Assembly (NCBI RefSeq): GCF_000400505.1
Contig: NZ_CM001857.1
Coordinates: 2,213,735 to 2,277,734 of the forward strand
DNA: 64,000 nucleotides
Direction: 5' to 3'
Origin: Musicola paradisiaca NCPPB 2511
GTDB taxonomy: Bacteria > Pseudomonadota > Gammaproteobacteria > Enterobacterales > Enterobacteriaceae
Shown here piece by piece: positions 34,187 through 44,233 of the stretch. Position 1 is the first letter of the stretch; every line of letters starts with the position of its first letter. The notes below the pieces were generated by a model. That model made no database searches, had not been told where the DNA came from, and worked only from the letters and a program-made list of their open reading frames with translations. The translations under genes were made by a program, and so were the position numbers.

Positions 34187-35371
34187 ATGCAAAAAATGCG
34201 CAACAACATTCAGCACTATGCCTGGGGCAGCAAACGCGCCTTGACCGAGCTCTATGGCATTGCGAATCCTGACGGGTTGCCGATGGCGGAGCTGTGGATG
34301 GGCGCGCATCCGAAAAGCAGTTCTTTCGTCCTTGACAACAATGCCGCCGAACACAATCTACGCGATCGCATCACTGCGGATTTATCCGCGTCGCTGGGTG
34401 ACGCCGTGGCGCGCCGCTTCGGCGAATTACCGTTTCTTTTCAAGGTACTCTGCGCCGAACAGCCGCTCTCTATTCAGGTACATCCTTCCAAATCCGCAGC
34501 CGAAGAAGGTTATGCCCGTGAAAACGCCGCCGGCATTCCGTTCGATTCGCCTGAACGTAATTACAAAGATGCCAACCACAAACCCGAATTGGTATTTGCA
34601 CTGACGCCGTTTCTGGCCATGAATGCTTTCCGGGAATCATCGGACATGATCCGCCAGTTGACCCCGTTGGCCGATGCGCATCCGGCTATCGGCGCGTTTC
34701 TGCAACAGCCTGACGGTAATACTCTGTCTATTCTGTTCTCGAGCCTGCTGAATATGTCAGGCGAGGAAAAACGCCGGGCGCTTGGCATGCTGTTTGACTT
34801 GCTGGAGAAAAACCGGGGTGAACCCTGGGATACCATACGTTTCATCGCGCAGTTTTATCCCGACGACAGCGGGCTGTTTTCTCCATTGCTGCTGAATGTT
34901 GTCCAGCTCCAGCCGGGCGAAGCCATGTTCCTGCATGCAAAAACGCCGCATGCCTACCTCCATGGCGTTGGTCTGGAAGTGATGGCTAATTCCGACAATG
35001 TGCTACGCGCCGGGTTAACCCCCAAGTACATCGATATCCCCGAGTTGGTTGCCAACGTTAAATTTGTCGGCAGAACGGCGGAAAGTTTGCTCACCCGACC
35101 GATAAAAAACGCCAGCGAATTGCGCTTCCCGATCCCGGTCGATGACTTTGCCTTTTCCCTGCACTCGCTGGATCAGCAAGCCCAAACCATCACGTTATCC
35201 AGTGCGGCGATTATTTTCTGTATCAACGGGAAAGCGTTATTGGATAATGGCCACCAGACGGTAACGCTGTCGCCGGGCGAGTCCTGCTTTATTCCGGCTA
35301 ATGATGCAACAGTCAGCGTTCAGGGTGAGGGGCACATCGCCCGCGTTTATAATCAACCGTTAAGCGTATAA
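34187..35371 (+). CDS. manA: Mannose-6-phosphate isomerase (class I)
   Basis: A 394-residue zinc-dependent isomerase linking mannose 6-phosphate and fructose 6-phosphate. Zinc ligands are in SIQVHPSK and HKPELVFAL, and the C-terminal signature is VLRAGLTPKYID. The product feeds GDP-mannose for surface polysaccharides and lets the cell use mannose. It is divergent from fumC and followed by ydgA after 57 bases. Confidence 0.95.
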   Translation: MQKMRNNIQHYAWGSKRALTELYGIANPDGLPMAELWMGAHPKSSSFVLDNNAAEHNLRDRITADLSASLGDAVARRFGELPFLFKVLCAEQPLSIQVHPSKSAAEEGYARENAAGIPFDSPERNYKDANHKPELVFALTPFLAMNAFRESSDMIRQLTPLADAHPAIGAFLQQPDGNTLSILFSSLLNMSGEEKRRALGMLFDLLEKNRGEPWDTIRFIAQFYPDDSGLFSPLLLNVVQLQPGEAMFLHAKTPHAYLHGVGLEVMANSDNVLRAGLTPKYIDIPELVANVKFVGRTAESLLTRPIKNASELRFPIPVDDFAFSLHSLDQQAQTITLSSAAIIFCINGKALLDNGHQTVTLSPGESCFIPANDATVSVQGEGHIARVYNQPLSV

Positions 35372-35428
35372 CGGCTGCCTCTTTCTTCGCCGGAGTGCAG
35401 GCATCATTCATCAACAAGGAACTATACC

Positions 35429-36973
35429 GTGGCAAAAAAGACCGTAGTGGCAGTTGGCGTTATCATTGCACTTGGCGCTATCTGGACCGGCGCTTCCTGG
35501 ATAACGGGGCAGCAGATTGAAAAGCATATTGGTGAAGCCACCGATAGCCTCAATAACGTATTAAAAACCAACTACCCCAATTCCCGCCTGAAAGTGGCCT
35601 ACCGTGACTACCAGCGTGGCGTGTTCACCAGCCGGCTGGCTCTGGTGGTTCAGACTGAAGGCGAGCCGTCCGCCGACAAAGAAATCGTCGTCAACGCCGA
35701 GATATCCCACGGGCCATTCCCGATTCGACCGTTCTCGCTGGCGCCGGTCATGGCATCGGTACATGCTGAACTGGCGAATACGGAAGCCGTAAAGCCATTG
35801 TTTGAGATGACCAGCAACAAACCCTTTATCTCGGCTGATAGCCGCATCTCCTATAACGGCGATACACATTCCACGGTGACGCTGCTTGCGCTGGATACAC
35901 AATCCCCCGATACAAAACTCAATTTCAGCGGCGCCAGTCTGCAACTGAATCTCTCGAGCGATCTACGCGCCGCCGAAATCTCCGGAACCCTCGGCAGCCT
36001 GCTCATGGAGAAAAATCGGATTGACGGGGTAACGGAAAAACTGTCGCTGCAGGGCATGGCGCTGTCCAGCAACACCCACAAAGGGACGTTCGATATTGAT
36101 CTGGGCGACAACACCCTGACGCTGAAAAAACTGGCGCTGGATATTCAGGAAGGTGACAGCGTCACCATTAACGATTTGGCGCTGACGAGTCAGGTATCGG
36201 AAGACACCACTAATCTGGCTGGCAAGTCCGCGCTGACGCTCGGTTCCATCATGTGGCGCGATCAAAATCTGGGTAGCCTGATGATGAATATCAACTTCTC
36301 AGGCTTCGACGGCAAGGGCGCCAAGCAGTTTGCCACCGAGTACCATAAAACGTATCGCGAGATGCTGAGAAACATCGACGACAACACGACGGCGGATGCC
36401 TATACCCAACAATTGTCATCCGTGGTACTGCACAATCTGCCCTTGCTGCTAAAAGGCAATCCGACCATCAGCGTCGCGCCGCTGAGCTGGAAAAACGCCA
36501 AGGGCGAAAGCACCTTCACTTTCGCGATCGATATGACGGATCCGCTGCAAAAAGCCGCGGCGACGCCAGCCGCCCCCGCCCAATCAGATGAAGAGACGCT
36601 GTTTCGCAATTCGGTGAAGAAGGTAGACGCCAAGCTGAACGTACCGCTGGATATGATCACGGAGCTTATGGTGCAGACCGCGCCCAAAGCCACATCCGAC
36701 GAGCAGAAGAAACAGACGGAGACCATGGCCCGGCAACAAACACAGCTGATGGCCAATATCGGCCAGATGAGTCAAGTGACCGTTACCCAGAATAACGCCA
36801 TCACCAGCACGCTGCAGTATGCGGATGGTCTCGTCACTTTCAACGCGCGTAAGATTCCGCTGGCGGAATTCCTCGCACCGTTCATCAGCATACCGACGCA
36901 GGAAGGAACGGAAGAAGAAGGCGACGATGACGCACAAACTCCGGCTGAACCATCAACACCGACGGCTAAATAA
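35429..36973 (+). CDS. ydgA: DUF945 family protein YdgA
   Basis: A 514-residue protein of the YdgA/YihF family of unknown function. An uncleaved N-terminal membrane segment or signal (VVAVGVIIALGAIWTGASWI) is followed by a large beta-rich periplasmic part and an acidic tail ending EEEGDDDAQTPAEPSTPTAK. AAGGA precedes the start. It follows manA as in E. coli and ends at a strong terminator. A matS site lies in the coding region. Confidence 0.87.
   Translation: MAKKTVVAVGVIIALGAIWTGASWITGQQIEKHIGEATDSLNNVLKTNYPNSRLKVAYRDYQRGVFTSRLALVVQTEGEPSADKEIVVNAEISHGPFPIRPFSLAPVMASVHAELANTEAVKPLFEMTSNKPFISADSRISYNGDTHSTVTLLALDTQSPDTKLNFSGASLQLNLSSDLRAAEISGTLGSLLMEKNRIDGVTEKLSLQGMALSSNTHKGTFDIDLGDNTLTLKKLALDIQEGDSVTINDLALTSQVSEDTTNLAGKSALTLGSIMWRDQNLGSLMMNINFSGFDGKGAKQFATEYHKTYREMLRNIDDNTTADAYTQQLSSVVLHNLPLLLKGNPTISVAPLSWKNAKGESTFTFAIDMTDPLQKAAATPAAPAQSDEETLFRNSVKKVDAKLNVPLDMITELMVQTAPKATSDEQKKQTETMARQQTQLMANIGQMSQVTVTQNNAITSTLQYADGLVTFNARKIPLAEFLAPFISIPTQEGTEEEGDDDAQTPAEPSTPTAK
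36153..36165. other. matS: matS site (MatP binding)
   Basis: GTGACAGCGTCAC fits the matS consensus GTGACRNYGTCAC. It lies inside ydgA, about 16 kb right of dif. Confidence 0.78.
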
Positions 36974-36980
36974 TCAATGC

Positions 36981-37004
36981 AAGGCACCCAAATGGGTGCC
37001 TTTT
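36981..37004 (+). terminator. ydgA terminator
   Basis: AAGGCACCC and GGGTGCCTT form a 9-base stem with a 4-base loop, ending in TTTTC, eight bases after the stop. Confidence 0.85.
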
Positions 37005-37156
37005 CATCACCGCCATCAGCGGTTAATACTTATCCCATCAAGCGTCAATGCCACGGATTAACACTCTCTTTTCGTTTATTCGATGGTAAACCGCGAGGTT
37101 TTATTCTTATACTTGACAGTAACTTAATTGATGGATTTTTTTATAAAGAGCATAAC

Positions 37157-38170
37157 ATGATCGATCCGCGTATTCCTTTGACGGATATCCATCGCCACCT
37201 TGATGGCAACATCCGCCCTCAAACCATTCTTGATCTGGGCCGCCAATTTAACGTTGTCCTCCCCGGAAACAACGTCACTGCACTCTTGCCGCATATTCAG
37301 GTTGTCAACAATGAACCCGATTTGCTGCGTTTCCTGCAAAAACTTGACTGGGGCGTTGCCGTTCTCGGCTCGCTGGATGCCTGCCGGCGCGTCGCTTATG
37401 AAAACGTCGTGGACGCTATTCACGCCGGGCTGGACTATGCGGAACTGCGCTTTTCCCCCTATTACATGGCGCGCAGCCACAATCTGCCGTTGCAGGGTGT
37501 CGTTGAAGCCGTGATTGACGGTATCGCCGCCGGTTGTCGCGACTACAACCACACTGTCGACATCAACCTGATCGGCATCATGAGCCGCACCTTTGGTACC
37601 GAGGCTTGTCAACAGGAATTGGATGCGCTGCTGGCGTATCGGGATCAGATTGTTGCGGTCGATCTGGCTGGCGATGAGCTGGGCTACCCCGGTTCGTTAT
37701 TCACCGGTCATTTCAACCAGGCGAAAGATGCAGGTTGGCATATTACCGTGCATGCCGGCGAAGCCGTCGGGCCGGAAAGCATCTGGCAGGCGATTGAACA
37801 TCTGGGCGCCGAGCGCATCGGCCACGGCGTTACCGCCATTATTGACAGCACATTGATGGAATATATGGCCGAGCGCCAAATCGGCATCGAATCCTGCCTG
37901 ACCTCCAATCTGCAGACCAGTACCGTCAAAGAATTGGCTGAACATCCGTTGGTGCATTTCCTGCACCACGGCATTCCCGCCACCATCAACACTGACGACC
38001 CTGCGGTTCAGGGCATTGATATCGGTCATGAATATGAAGTGGCAGCGCCACTGGCCGGGCTGACGCAGGAAAATATGCGGCAGGCGCAGGAAAACGGTCT
38101 GAACGTTGCCTTCATTTCCGAAGAGGAAAAAGCGCGTATCCGCCAGCGAGTCCTCCAGCGCCAGGCCTAA
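37157..38170 (+). CDS. add: Adenosine deaminase
   Basis: A 337-residue enzyme that converts adenosine and deoxyadenosine to inosine. Zinc ligands lie in DIHRHLDGN near the N-terminus, in VHAGEAVGP, and Asp in NTDDPAVQG. The start at 37157 ([10 protein letters not shown]) is the natural one; the frame is open back to 36977, but that part overlaps the ydgA terminator and looks non-coding. A terminator follows. ydgJ, next to add in E. coli, is here separated by three genes on the other strand. Confidence 0.95.
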   Translation: MIDPRIPLTDIHRHLDGNIRPQTILDLGRQFNVVLPGNNVTALLPHIQVVNNEPDLLRFLQKLDWGVAVLGSLDACRRVAYENVVDAIHAGLDYAELRFSPYYMARSHNLPLQGVVEAVIDGIAAGCRDYNHTVDINLIGIMSRTFGTEACQQELDALLAYRDQIVAVDLAGDELGYPGSLFTGHFNQAKDAGWHITVHAGEAVGPESIWQAIEHLGAERIGHGVTAIIDSTLMEYMAERQIGIESCLTSNLQTSTVKELAEHPLVHFLHHGIPATINTDDPAVQGIDIGHEYEVAAPLAGLTQENMRQAQENGLNVAFISEEEKARIRQRVLQRQA

Positions 38171-38188
38171 CGCCTCCCGACGTAAACC

Positions 38189-38216
38189 AAAGCGGATACC
38201 CTGGGGTATCCGCTTT
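38189..38216. terminator. add terminator
   Basis: AAAGCGGATACCC and GGGTATCCGCTTT form a 13-base perfect stem with a 2-base loop. With A and T runs on both sides it can serve both add and the convergent SnoaL-like gene. Confidence 0.85.
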
Positions 38217-38244
38217 GATTATTCTGCGCTCAACAGCAAAAAAG

Positions 38245-38703
38245 TTATTCTGCCGGCAGCACCGACGAATGGTGGCTGGTGATTAGCCATTGGCTGCCAT
38301 TCCAGGCGTAAGTGTAGGTATAACGCGCCTTGACCTGGGATTTGTCGCCAAAAGTAAAGGTGTAATTACCGATATCCAACGCCTCGTTACAGCCAATTCG
38401 GATAGTACGGCTATCAATCTGCCCCACCGGTTTTTTCTGCAGGAAGTGCTCAAAGTAATCGATACGTTCGGCAGCGGTTCTCCGCGTTTTGGGTGAAAGC
38501 GTCGGCAGCAGCACCGCATCCGCCGCGTAATTCTCATTCACTTTTTTCGCATCTCCGCTTTGGAGAGACTGATTCCAACGCTCGAACAGCCCGGCGATGG
38601 CTTTTTCATCCGTTGTTACACAGGTTAACGTATCGGCGGCGTAGGCTTGGGAAACAGTAAGAGCACTAAACAGGGTTAAAGCCAAAAGCGGTTTTTTATG
38701 CAT
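38245..38703 (-). CDS. Secreted SnoaL/NTF2-like protein (SgcJ/EcaC family)
   Basis: A 152-residue protein with a cleavable signal peptide (about 22 residues, ending SQAYA). The mature part fits the NTF2-like fold of the SgcJ/EcaC or DUF4440 group: KAIAGLFERWNQSLQSGDAKKV, then YAADAVLLPT, and the last strands YTYTYAWNGSQWLITSHHSS. Two cysteines (C28, C104) may form a disulfide in the periplasm. Members are often annotated as oxidoreductases without evidence; no active site can be assigned. Single gene, with add converging on it. Confidence 0.75.
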   Translation of the reverse strand: MHKKPLLALTLFSALTVSQAYAADTLTCVTTDEKAIAGLFERWNQSLQSGDAKKVNENYAADAVLLPTLSPKTRRTAAERIDYFEHFLQKKPVGQIDSRTIRIGCNEALDIGNYTFTFGDKSQVKARYTYTYAWNGSQWLITSHHSSVLPAE

Positions 38704-38851
38704 TGCATCCTCACAAAAAGTAATTAATCGATCCGTCGCCTGTGCGTATCCCGCGATGGGGAACGCACAGGTAATTACATTAATAAACTATCACTCAACC
38801 AAAATAAATGCAGAACGAGCGATTGCATCATTCGAACTGAGTGATGCAGTC

Positions 38852-39847
38852 TCAACCGGTCTGCTTTTCGCTTTTCTGTGCCAAGGTCTTTTTCGCGTAA
38901 CGCTGGGCCAGCGTCGCACATACCATCAGTTGGATTTGATGAAAAATCATCAGCGGCAGCACCATGGTGCCCACCGCCGCAGCCGGAAACAGTACATTCG
39001 CCATGGGGATACCGTTGGCCAGGCTCTTTTTGGAACCGCAAAACACAATGGTAATCTCATCCGCAGTATCGAATCCCAGCTTGCGGGCGGCTAACGTCGT
39101 CACGCAGATCACAATCCCCAGCAGCACTACTGACACCGCCATCACCGCCAGCAGCGACCAACCATTGATCTGATGCCAAATGCCCTGCACCACCGCTTCG
39201 CTGAACGCCACATACACCACCAGCAAAATGGATGACCGGTCAGTGATATTGATCAGTTTACGATGGCGATCGACCCACTTGCCGATCAGCGGGCGGGACA
39301 GATGACCAATAACGAAAGGCACCATCAACTGCATGATAATAGCGCCGATGGCATGCAACGTGTCGGTCTGCGCCCCCTGGGTATTCATCAACAGTCCCAC
39401 CAAAATCGGCGATAAGAACACGCCAAGAATGCTGGAAGACGACGCGCTACAAATAGCCGCCGCCACATTGCCGCCCGCCATGGAGGTAAATGCAATGGCG
39501 GACTGAACAGTAGCGGGCATCGCGCACAGATAAAGAAAACCAAGATACAGGCTCGGCGTCAGCACTTGCGGCGACAGAAAGGACATACCTATGCCGAGCA
39601 GAGGGAACAGAATGAAGGTGCTGGCGAAAACCACCAGATGAAGCCGCCAGTGCCCCATCCCTGCGGTAATGGCATCGCGGGACAGCTTGGCGCCGTGCAT
39701 AAAAAACAGCAGCGCGATGGCCGCCGTCGTCAAGTTTTCGAAAACGACTTTGATAACCCCTTCACAGGGAAATATCGATGCGGTGATCACCACACTAATC
39801 AAAACCAGCAAAAATTTGTCAATCTTCAAGCGCTGAAACCATGTCAT
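38852..39847 (-). CDS. yfeH: Bile acid:sodium symporter family transporter (YfeH-like)
   Basis: A 331-residue inner-membrane protein with nine to ten hydrophobic segments, of the BASS family. It matches E. coli YfeH in length and in blocks such as FFMHGAKLSRDAI, LYLCAMPATVQSAIAFTSMAGGN and VFCGSKKSLANGIPM. The substrate of YfeH is unknown; family relatives carry organic anions with sodium. The stretch between it and ynfC holds a terminator-like hairpin. Symbol given by similarity only. Confidence 0.78.
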   Translation of the reverse strand: MTWFQRLKIDKFLLVLISVVITASIFPCEGVIKVVFENLTTAAIALLFFMHGAKLSRDAITAGMGHWRLHLVVFASTFILFPLLGIGMSFLSPQVLTPSLYLGFLYLCAMPATVQSAIAFTSMAGGNVAAAICSASSSSILGVFLSPILVGLLMNTQGAQTDTLHAIGAIIMQLMVPFVIGHLSRPLIGKWVDRHRKLINITDRSSILLVVYVAFSEAVVQGIWHQINGWSLLAVMAVSVVLLGIVICVTTLAARKLGFDTADEITIVFCGSKKSLANGIPMANVLFPAAAVGTMVLPLMIFHQIQLMVCATLAQRYAKKTLAQKSEKQTG

Positions 39848-39872
39848 AACGTACTTTCATCCTCTGCCACTA

Positions 39873-39900
39873 AAAATACAGGCGATCCTGGGATCGCCTG
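39873..39900 (-). terminator. Terminator-like hairpin before the yfeH-like gene
   Basis: CAGGCGATCC and GGATCGCCTG form a 10-base perfect stem with a 2-base loop. On the minus strand it is followed by TATTTTTAG. It lies only about 30 bases before the yfeH-like start, so it could end the ynfC transcript or act as an attenuator in the leader. The rest of 39901-40152 shows no gene. Confidence 0.6.
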
Positions 39901-40152
39901 TCGAAAACATTCGGCTATTGGGGTGTATCCATCATTGCCGCAAAGAGTGCTGCAAAACATCAACATAAACACAACCTCTAGCGCTATCAACTTATTGTTG
40001 CTGCCCGGCTATTGTTGCCTGACGTTACGCGGCGCCTGGGCGATCCCTCACGTATCGTGCAATACAGCTTACGCCTCAAAGCCTGAACACTCAGTCAACC
40101 ACCGCCCCTAACCCTGGCGAATCGGCAATGTCAGCACGGACAATCCTTGGGT

Positions 40153-40899
40153 TTATATGATGTCGGTACGAGGATAATACGTCACCGTAGTGCTGACGCG
40201 CTGTTTGCGGAGTTTTTGCTTCTCGCCGCGCCCCAACACAGAAAGCATGTTGCACTGATATGCCAGCCCATTGTCATCGTAGTCGCAATTCATTTTGATG
40301 GTGGCAACCGTTATCCCCTGAACTCGCGTCATGGACAGGCAATCAAAGGGTTTATCCCCAGCAACATCGCACTGGAGCCGATTTTGCAGGAAAGTCTTTC
40401 CGTTCATGAACGTCTCAACGCCCGCTAGCATGCCGAAAGTATCATACTGATACGTCATCACCGTCTGCCCGGTCTTCGCGGAAGAGACGGATTTAATCAA
40501 CCCATTTTCGCCATAGGTAAATTTAGCCGTTCCGGTGGCGTCCGTTTTCGTGATGAATCGACACTTATCATCAAGAGTCAATGTCACCTCGCCACGCTCA
40601 TCCTTGCCTTTCAATGCGTGATCTTTTCGGAATAACTCGGTGAATTTCTGGTCCGACACGTTCTTCGCGCCGAATGCCGTCACGCAGCCCTGACGATCCA
40701 TCAGCAGATGCATTTCATAGTCCAGCGAGCCATCGTCATTGTAGATTCTGCTGGTCAGCATCTGGATATCACCCCGTGCCGGATTGAAATCAAACAATAC
40801 GGACATATTCGAAATAACCGGGTTGAACGCATCCAACGCATTGGCGCAAGGCGAGATGATGGCGGCGAGCGAGAGTGCGATGCCGGTTTTTATATTCAT
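40153..40899 (-). CDS. ynfC: YnfC family (UPF0257) protein
   Basis: A 248-residue exported protein resembling E. coli YnfC: LFDFNPARGDIQ, GCVTAFGAKN, and C-terminal CDYDDNGLAYQCNML match in order. The E. coli protein is a lipoprotein, but here the N-terminal signal (IALSLAAIISPCANALDAF) has no proper lipobox, since the cysteine follows Pro instead of Gly/Ala; cleavage after ANA by signal peptidase I is more likely. Several cysteines in the mature part suggest disulfides. Function unknown. Confidence 0.75.
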   Translation of the reverse strand: MNIKTGIALSLAAIISPCANALDAFNPVISNMSVLFDFNPARGDIQMLTSRIYNDDGSLDYEMHLLMDRQGCVTAFGAKNVSDQKFTELFRKDHALKGKDERGEVTLTLDDKCRFITKTDATGTAKFTYGENGLIKSVSSAKTGQTVMTYQYDTFGMLAGVETFMNGKTFLQNRLQCDVAGDKPFDCLSMTRVQGITVATIKMNCDYDDNGLAYQCNMLSVLGRGEKQKLRKQRVSTTVTYYPRTDII

Positions 40900-41007
40900 G
40901 AACAGCGTCTCCTGGTGGATCGAAAAAACCGACGGAAAATACGTCGGCGGCCCCCCCCATAATGGCTGTAGCTACCGCCAACGGCAACACCGTTAGCGGT
41001 CATCCGG

Positions 41008-42057
41008 TCAATGGTTCTTCAATGTCATGGCCTTTTTCTGCTCCCAGGACTCCAGCCCCAGTTCGATCAACTCCATCACTTTGATTGCCTGCTCAGCGGG
41101 CACCGGGTTTTCGCCATCACCCCGTATTGCATCGCGGATACCCGCATAGTACGCCTGATACTGACCGGGGATAGTCGGTATCGTCTGCTGTGCGAGAACG
41201 CCGTTCTGGCACACCGTCAACACACCGTCGCGTTGATCCTGCCCCCATTCGGCGTGGTCGTCCGGACGCTGCCCTTCTTTCAGCAGCCCTTCCTGCGGAT
41301 CCAACCCGAACTTCACGTAGCTGCCCTGCGTGCCATGAACGACAAAACGCGCGCTTTCCGCCGCCGCCAGCATGGTGCTATGTAGCACCACTCGCCGCAA
41401 CGGATACAGCAGCGTGGCATGAAAATAGTCGATCGACTTGCTGCCCGGCCGCAGTTGCGCCATATCCACCTGGATAGATACCGGTTGCCCGAACAGTTGC
41501 AGAACCTGGTCGATTAAATGAGGCGCGAGATCGTACCAGATGCCGCTGCCGACGCTGCCATCTTCGCGCCAGCGTTTTCTCACCTCCGGCCGGTAACGGT
41601 CAAAGTGTGATTCCATATACACCACATCGCCCAATACGCCGGTGCCCAACAATTGCCGCAACGTCAGGTAATCGCTGTCCCAACGTCGACTATGGAAGAC
41701 GGAGAGTAATTTTCCCCGGTTCTGCGCCAGCCGGTTCAGCTCGTTAGCTTGTGACAACGTCACCGTGAACGGCTTATCCACCACCACATGCTTGCCGGCT
41801 TCCAGAGCCTGTTTCACCAGCGGGAAATGGGTATCGTTAGGCGTGGGGATCACAATCAGATCAATATCAGGATCGTTGAACAACGCTTGCGGTTCGCGTT
41901 CAACGCGGACAGACGGCAAATCGGCATGAACCTTGTCGGCATCGCTGCTGGACACCGCCGCCAGCATCAGGCCGGGAGTAGAAATGATCAGCGGTGCGTG
42001 AAACGTCTTACTGGCATAACCATAGCCTAGCAACCCGACTCGGAGAGTTTCTGCCAT
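41008..42057 (-). CDS. ydgJ: Gfo/Idh/MocA family oxidoreductase YdgJ
   Basis: A 349-residue NAD(P)-dependent oxidoreductase. The Rossmann motif is GLLGYGYASKTFHAP; the EKP-type motif reads VVDKPFTVT (Lys in the active site); and WYDLAPHLIDQ carries the catalytic His. It matches E. coli YdgJ, of uncertain substrate, probably a sugar or cyclitol. In E. coli the order is add-ydgJ-blr-cnu; here the whole arabinose block lies between ydgJ and cnu. Confidence 0.88.
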   Translation of the reverse strand: MAETLRVGLLGYGYASKTFHAPLIISTPGLMLAAVSSSDADKVHADLPSVRVEREPQALFNDPDIDLIVIPTPNDTHFPLVKQALEAGKHVVVDKPFTVTLSQANELNRLAQNRGKLLSVFHSRRWDSDYLTLRQLLGTGVLGDVVYMESHFDRYRPEVRKRWREDGSVGSGIWYDLAPHLIDQVLQLFGQPVSIQVDMAQLRPGSKSIDYFHATLLYPLRRVVLHSTMLAAAESARFVVHGTQGSYVKFGLDPQEGLLKEGQRPDDHAEWGQDQRDGVLTVCQNGVLAQQTIPTIPGQYQAYYAGIRDAIRGDGENPVPAEQAIKVMELIELGLESWEQKKAMTLKNH

Positions 42058-42168
42058 ACATATTTCCCCTCAGTAACCGGGCCTGAATATCAGGCCCTCT
42101 ATCGTCATGGAAAAATGAGTATAGCACCGCACCCGGTCAACTCTCAGCAGGCTTACCGTAAATCGTGC

Positions 42169-43113
42169 TCAGGAACCGACCACCAGCCGCGGGCTCTCCG
42201 CGGCATCCTCGCGCCACTTGCCATCCGGCGACGGCTCCGTCGGCCGGTGGATTTCACTGTGCCGGCGCCGAAAATCGCTCGGGCTGACGCCAACGCGCTT
42301 ACGAAAGACACGGGAAAAGTACAGTTGATCGTCATAGCCCACCACCCGGCCAATGGTGGCGATGGACTCCTGTGTCGTCTGCAGCAACAGCTTGGCACGT
42401 ATCACCCGCTGATCTTCGCGCCAGCGCAGAATATTCACCCCAACTTGCTCCCGGAACAGATGCGCCAACCGCGACGGCGACAAACAGACGTGGCGCGCCA
42501 CCTCATCGATACGCAGTTCACCCGCCAGATTCCCCGTCACATACTGACAAGCTTCAATAATGCGCGGATCCATAATGCGCTCCGGGCTTTGTGGATCCTC
42601 TTCCATCGCCCGAATCAGCAACCGCTCCAGCAGATTCATCGCCAGTTCCTCAGAAAACCGGCGCCCGGATCGATGCGTCTGTTCAATATGGACAAACAGC
42701 CGATCGAACTCCTGCAACAAGGTAGTGCTTGACAGCGTCAGCCGGCCGACATCGCATCCCCGGCTGTGCCATTCCAGCCAGTCCGCCCAGTAGGCGCGCG
42801 GTCGGAAATAGACCCAGCGGTGATACCAACAATCACTGCCGGGGGCGCGGCCGTAGTAGTGGCGAGAACGCGGCGGAAACAGCAACAGATCGCCCGGGTT
42901 GCAATAAAAGGTTTCATCGCCATCCAACACTTTCCCCTGCCCCTTGATAGTCAGATTGATGATGTAACCCTTCATGCCATCGGGACGGTCGATGAAAAAA
43001 TCCAATGGCCCGCCCGCCAAAATAGGCGTCAATCCGGCGACCAGATAAGCGTTGAACGCATAGCCGGGCAATAGCGGGTTGGACTGGGTTTCATGCGCCA
43101 TACGGTGATACAT
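42169..43113 (-). CDS. araC: Arabinose regulator AraC
   Basis: A 314-residue AraC with an N-terminal arabinose-binding cupin ([19 protein letters not shown], the block that lines the sugar pocket) and two C-terminal helix-turn-helix units (residues about 190-290, including [14 protein letters not shown] and [22 protein letters not shown]). AGGAGG four bases before 43113 sets the start. Unlike E. coli, where araC is divergent from araBAD, it lies downstream of araFGH on the same strand, 115 bases after araH, and may be partly cotranscribed with it. Confidence 0.94.
   Translation of the reverse strand: MYHRMAHETQSNPLLPGYAFNAYLVAGLTPILAGGPLDFFIDRPDGMKGYIINLTIKGQGKVLDGDETFYCNPGDLLLFPPRSRHYYGRAPGSDCWYHRWVYFRPRAYWADWLEWHSRGCDVGRLTLSSTTLLQEFDRLFVHIEQTHRSGRRFSEELAMNLLERLLIRAMEEDPQSPERIMDPRIIEACQYVTGNLAGELRIDEVARHVCLSPSRLAHLFREQVGVNILRWREDQRVIRAKLLLQTTQESIATIGRVVGYDDQLYFSRVFRKRVGVSPSDFRRRHSEIHRPTEPSPDGKWREDAAESPRLVVGS
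42935..42942 (-). other. KOPS-like octamer
   Basis: GGGCAGGG on the minus strand, inside araC; right of dif and pointing to it. Confidence 0.5.
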
Positions 43114-43148
43114 TCGGCCTCCTGAAAAGCAATACGCATCAAGGCAAA

Positions 43149-43178
43149 TTCATCAAGGTAATGTTCATCAAGGTAATG
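43149..43178. repeat. Two tandem copies of a 15-base unit
   Basis: TTCATCAAGGTAATG occurs twice in direct succession, with partial copies on both sides, in the araH-araC gap. It is probably a slippage product. Confidence 0.8.
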
Positions 43179-43228
43179 TTCATCTGCCCATTATCATCCT
43201 TCATCCCATTCCCGGGGGCTTCCCCTGA

Positions 43229-44215
43229 TCAGACGGTTTTCTTCGCCAATTGTTTGTAGCGGTCGAAAATGACCGCCGCCAGCAGGATCAGACCACGCAC
43301 CACATACTGGGCGAAGGGCGAAATATTCAGCAGGTTCATGGCGTTTTCCACCGTCCCCAGAATCAACACCCCAGCCACCACATAGGATATCTTGCCGATG
43401 CCGCCTTTCAGTGACACGCCGCCCAGTACGCAAGCTGAAATCACGATCAGCTCATAACCAATCGACGTCATCGGCTGGCCGCTGGTCATCCGTGACGCCA
43501 GGATGATGCCCGCCGCCGCGGAAACCAGCCCGGACAGGCCGAAAATAATGATTTTGGTTCGCACCACTGGCACCCCGGCCAACCGTGCCGCCTCCTCATT
43601 ACCGCCGATCGCCAGCGTGTTACGGCCAAAGGTCGTCTTATTTAACAGCAACCCGAACAGCACCATACAGATAGCGGTTAGCCAGATCGGCGCCGGTAAT
43701 CCCAGCCAGTTAGCATAGCCCAGGGTGAAAAAACGCTCGTCTTCAATCCCCACCGCTTTACCCTCCGAGATGATGTACGCCAGACCGCGCACAATCTGCA
43801 TCGTGGCCAGCGTGGTGATCAGGGCGTTAATTTTCAGCTGGGCGATAACAAACCCGTTGAGCAGGCCGAACGCCATCCCCAGCAACAGCCCGGCGCCCAC
43901 GCCGACCCACAGGCTTTCACTGATGTTGATCACCACCGCGGTGGTCACGCCGGCGCAGGCAATCACCGAAGCGACCGACAGGTCGAAATCCCCCGAGGCC
44001 AGACAAAACAACATGCCGCAGGCCACCATGCCAGACATGGAAATCGCCAGCCCCAGCCCTTTCATGTTGACGAAGGTGGCGAAATTCGGCACGAATAACA
44101 TACAAGCCAGGAACAATGCCGCAAACACCACCAACATGCCGTAGTTATCCCAGATGCGGGACAGGCTCAGGCCTTGTGATTTGCTGGCGTGGGTAGGAGA
44201 ACTCACTGTAGACAT
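43229..44215 (-). CDS. araH: L-arabinose ABC transporter permease
   Basis: A 328-residue inner-membrane permease of the ribose/arabinose type with about eight to ten helices; the conserved loop GGNEEAARLAGV, which contacts the ATPase, is present. It forms the membrane channel with the AraG ATPase and the AraF binding protein. It is 18 bases downstream of araG and certainly in the same operon. Confidence 0.94.
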   Translation of the reverse strand: MSTVSSPTHASKSQGLSLSRIWDNYGMLVVFAALFLACMLFVPNFATFVNMKGLGLAISMSGMVACGMLFCLASGDFDLSVASVIACAGVTTAVVINISESLWVGVGAGLLLGMAFGLLNGFVIAQLKINALITTLATMQIVRGLAYIISEGKAVGIEDERFFTLGYANWLGLPAPIWLTAICMVLFGLLLNKTTFGRNTLAIGGNEEAARLAGVPVVRTKIIIFGLSGLVSAAAGIILASRMTSGQPMTSIGYELIVISACVLGGVSLKGGIGKISYVVAGVLILGTVENAMNLLNISPFAQYVVRGLILLAAVIFDRYKQLAKKTV

Positions 44216-44233
44216 TTATCGACTCCTTGGCGG

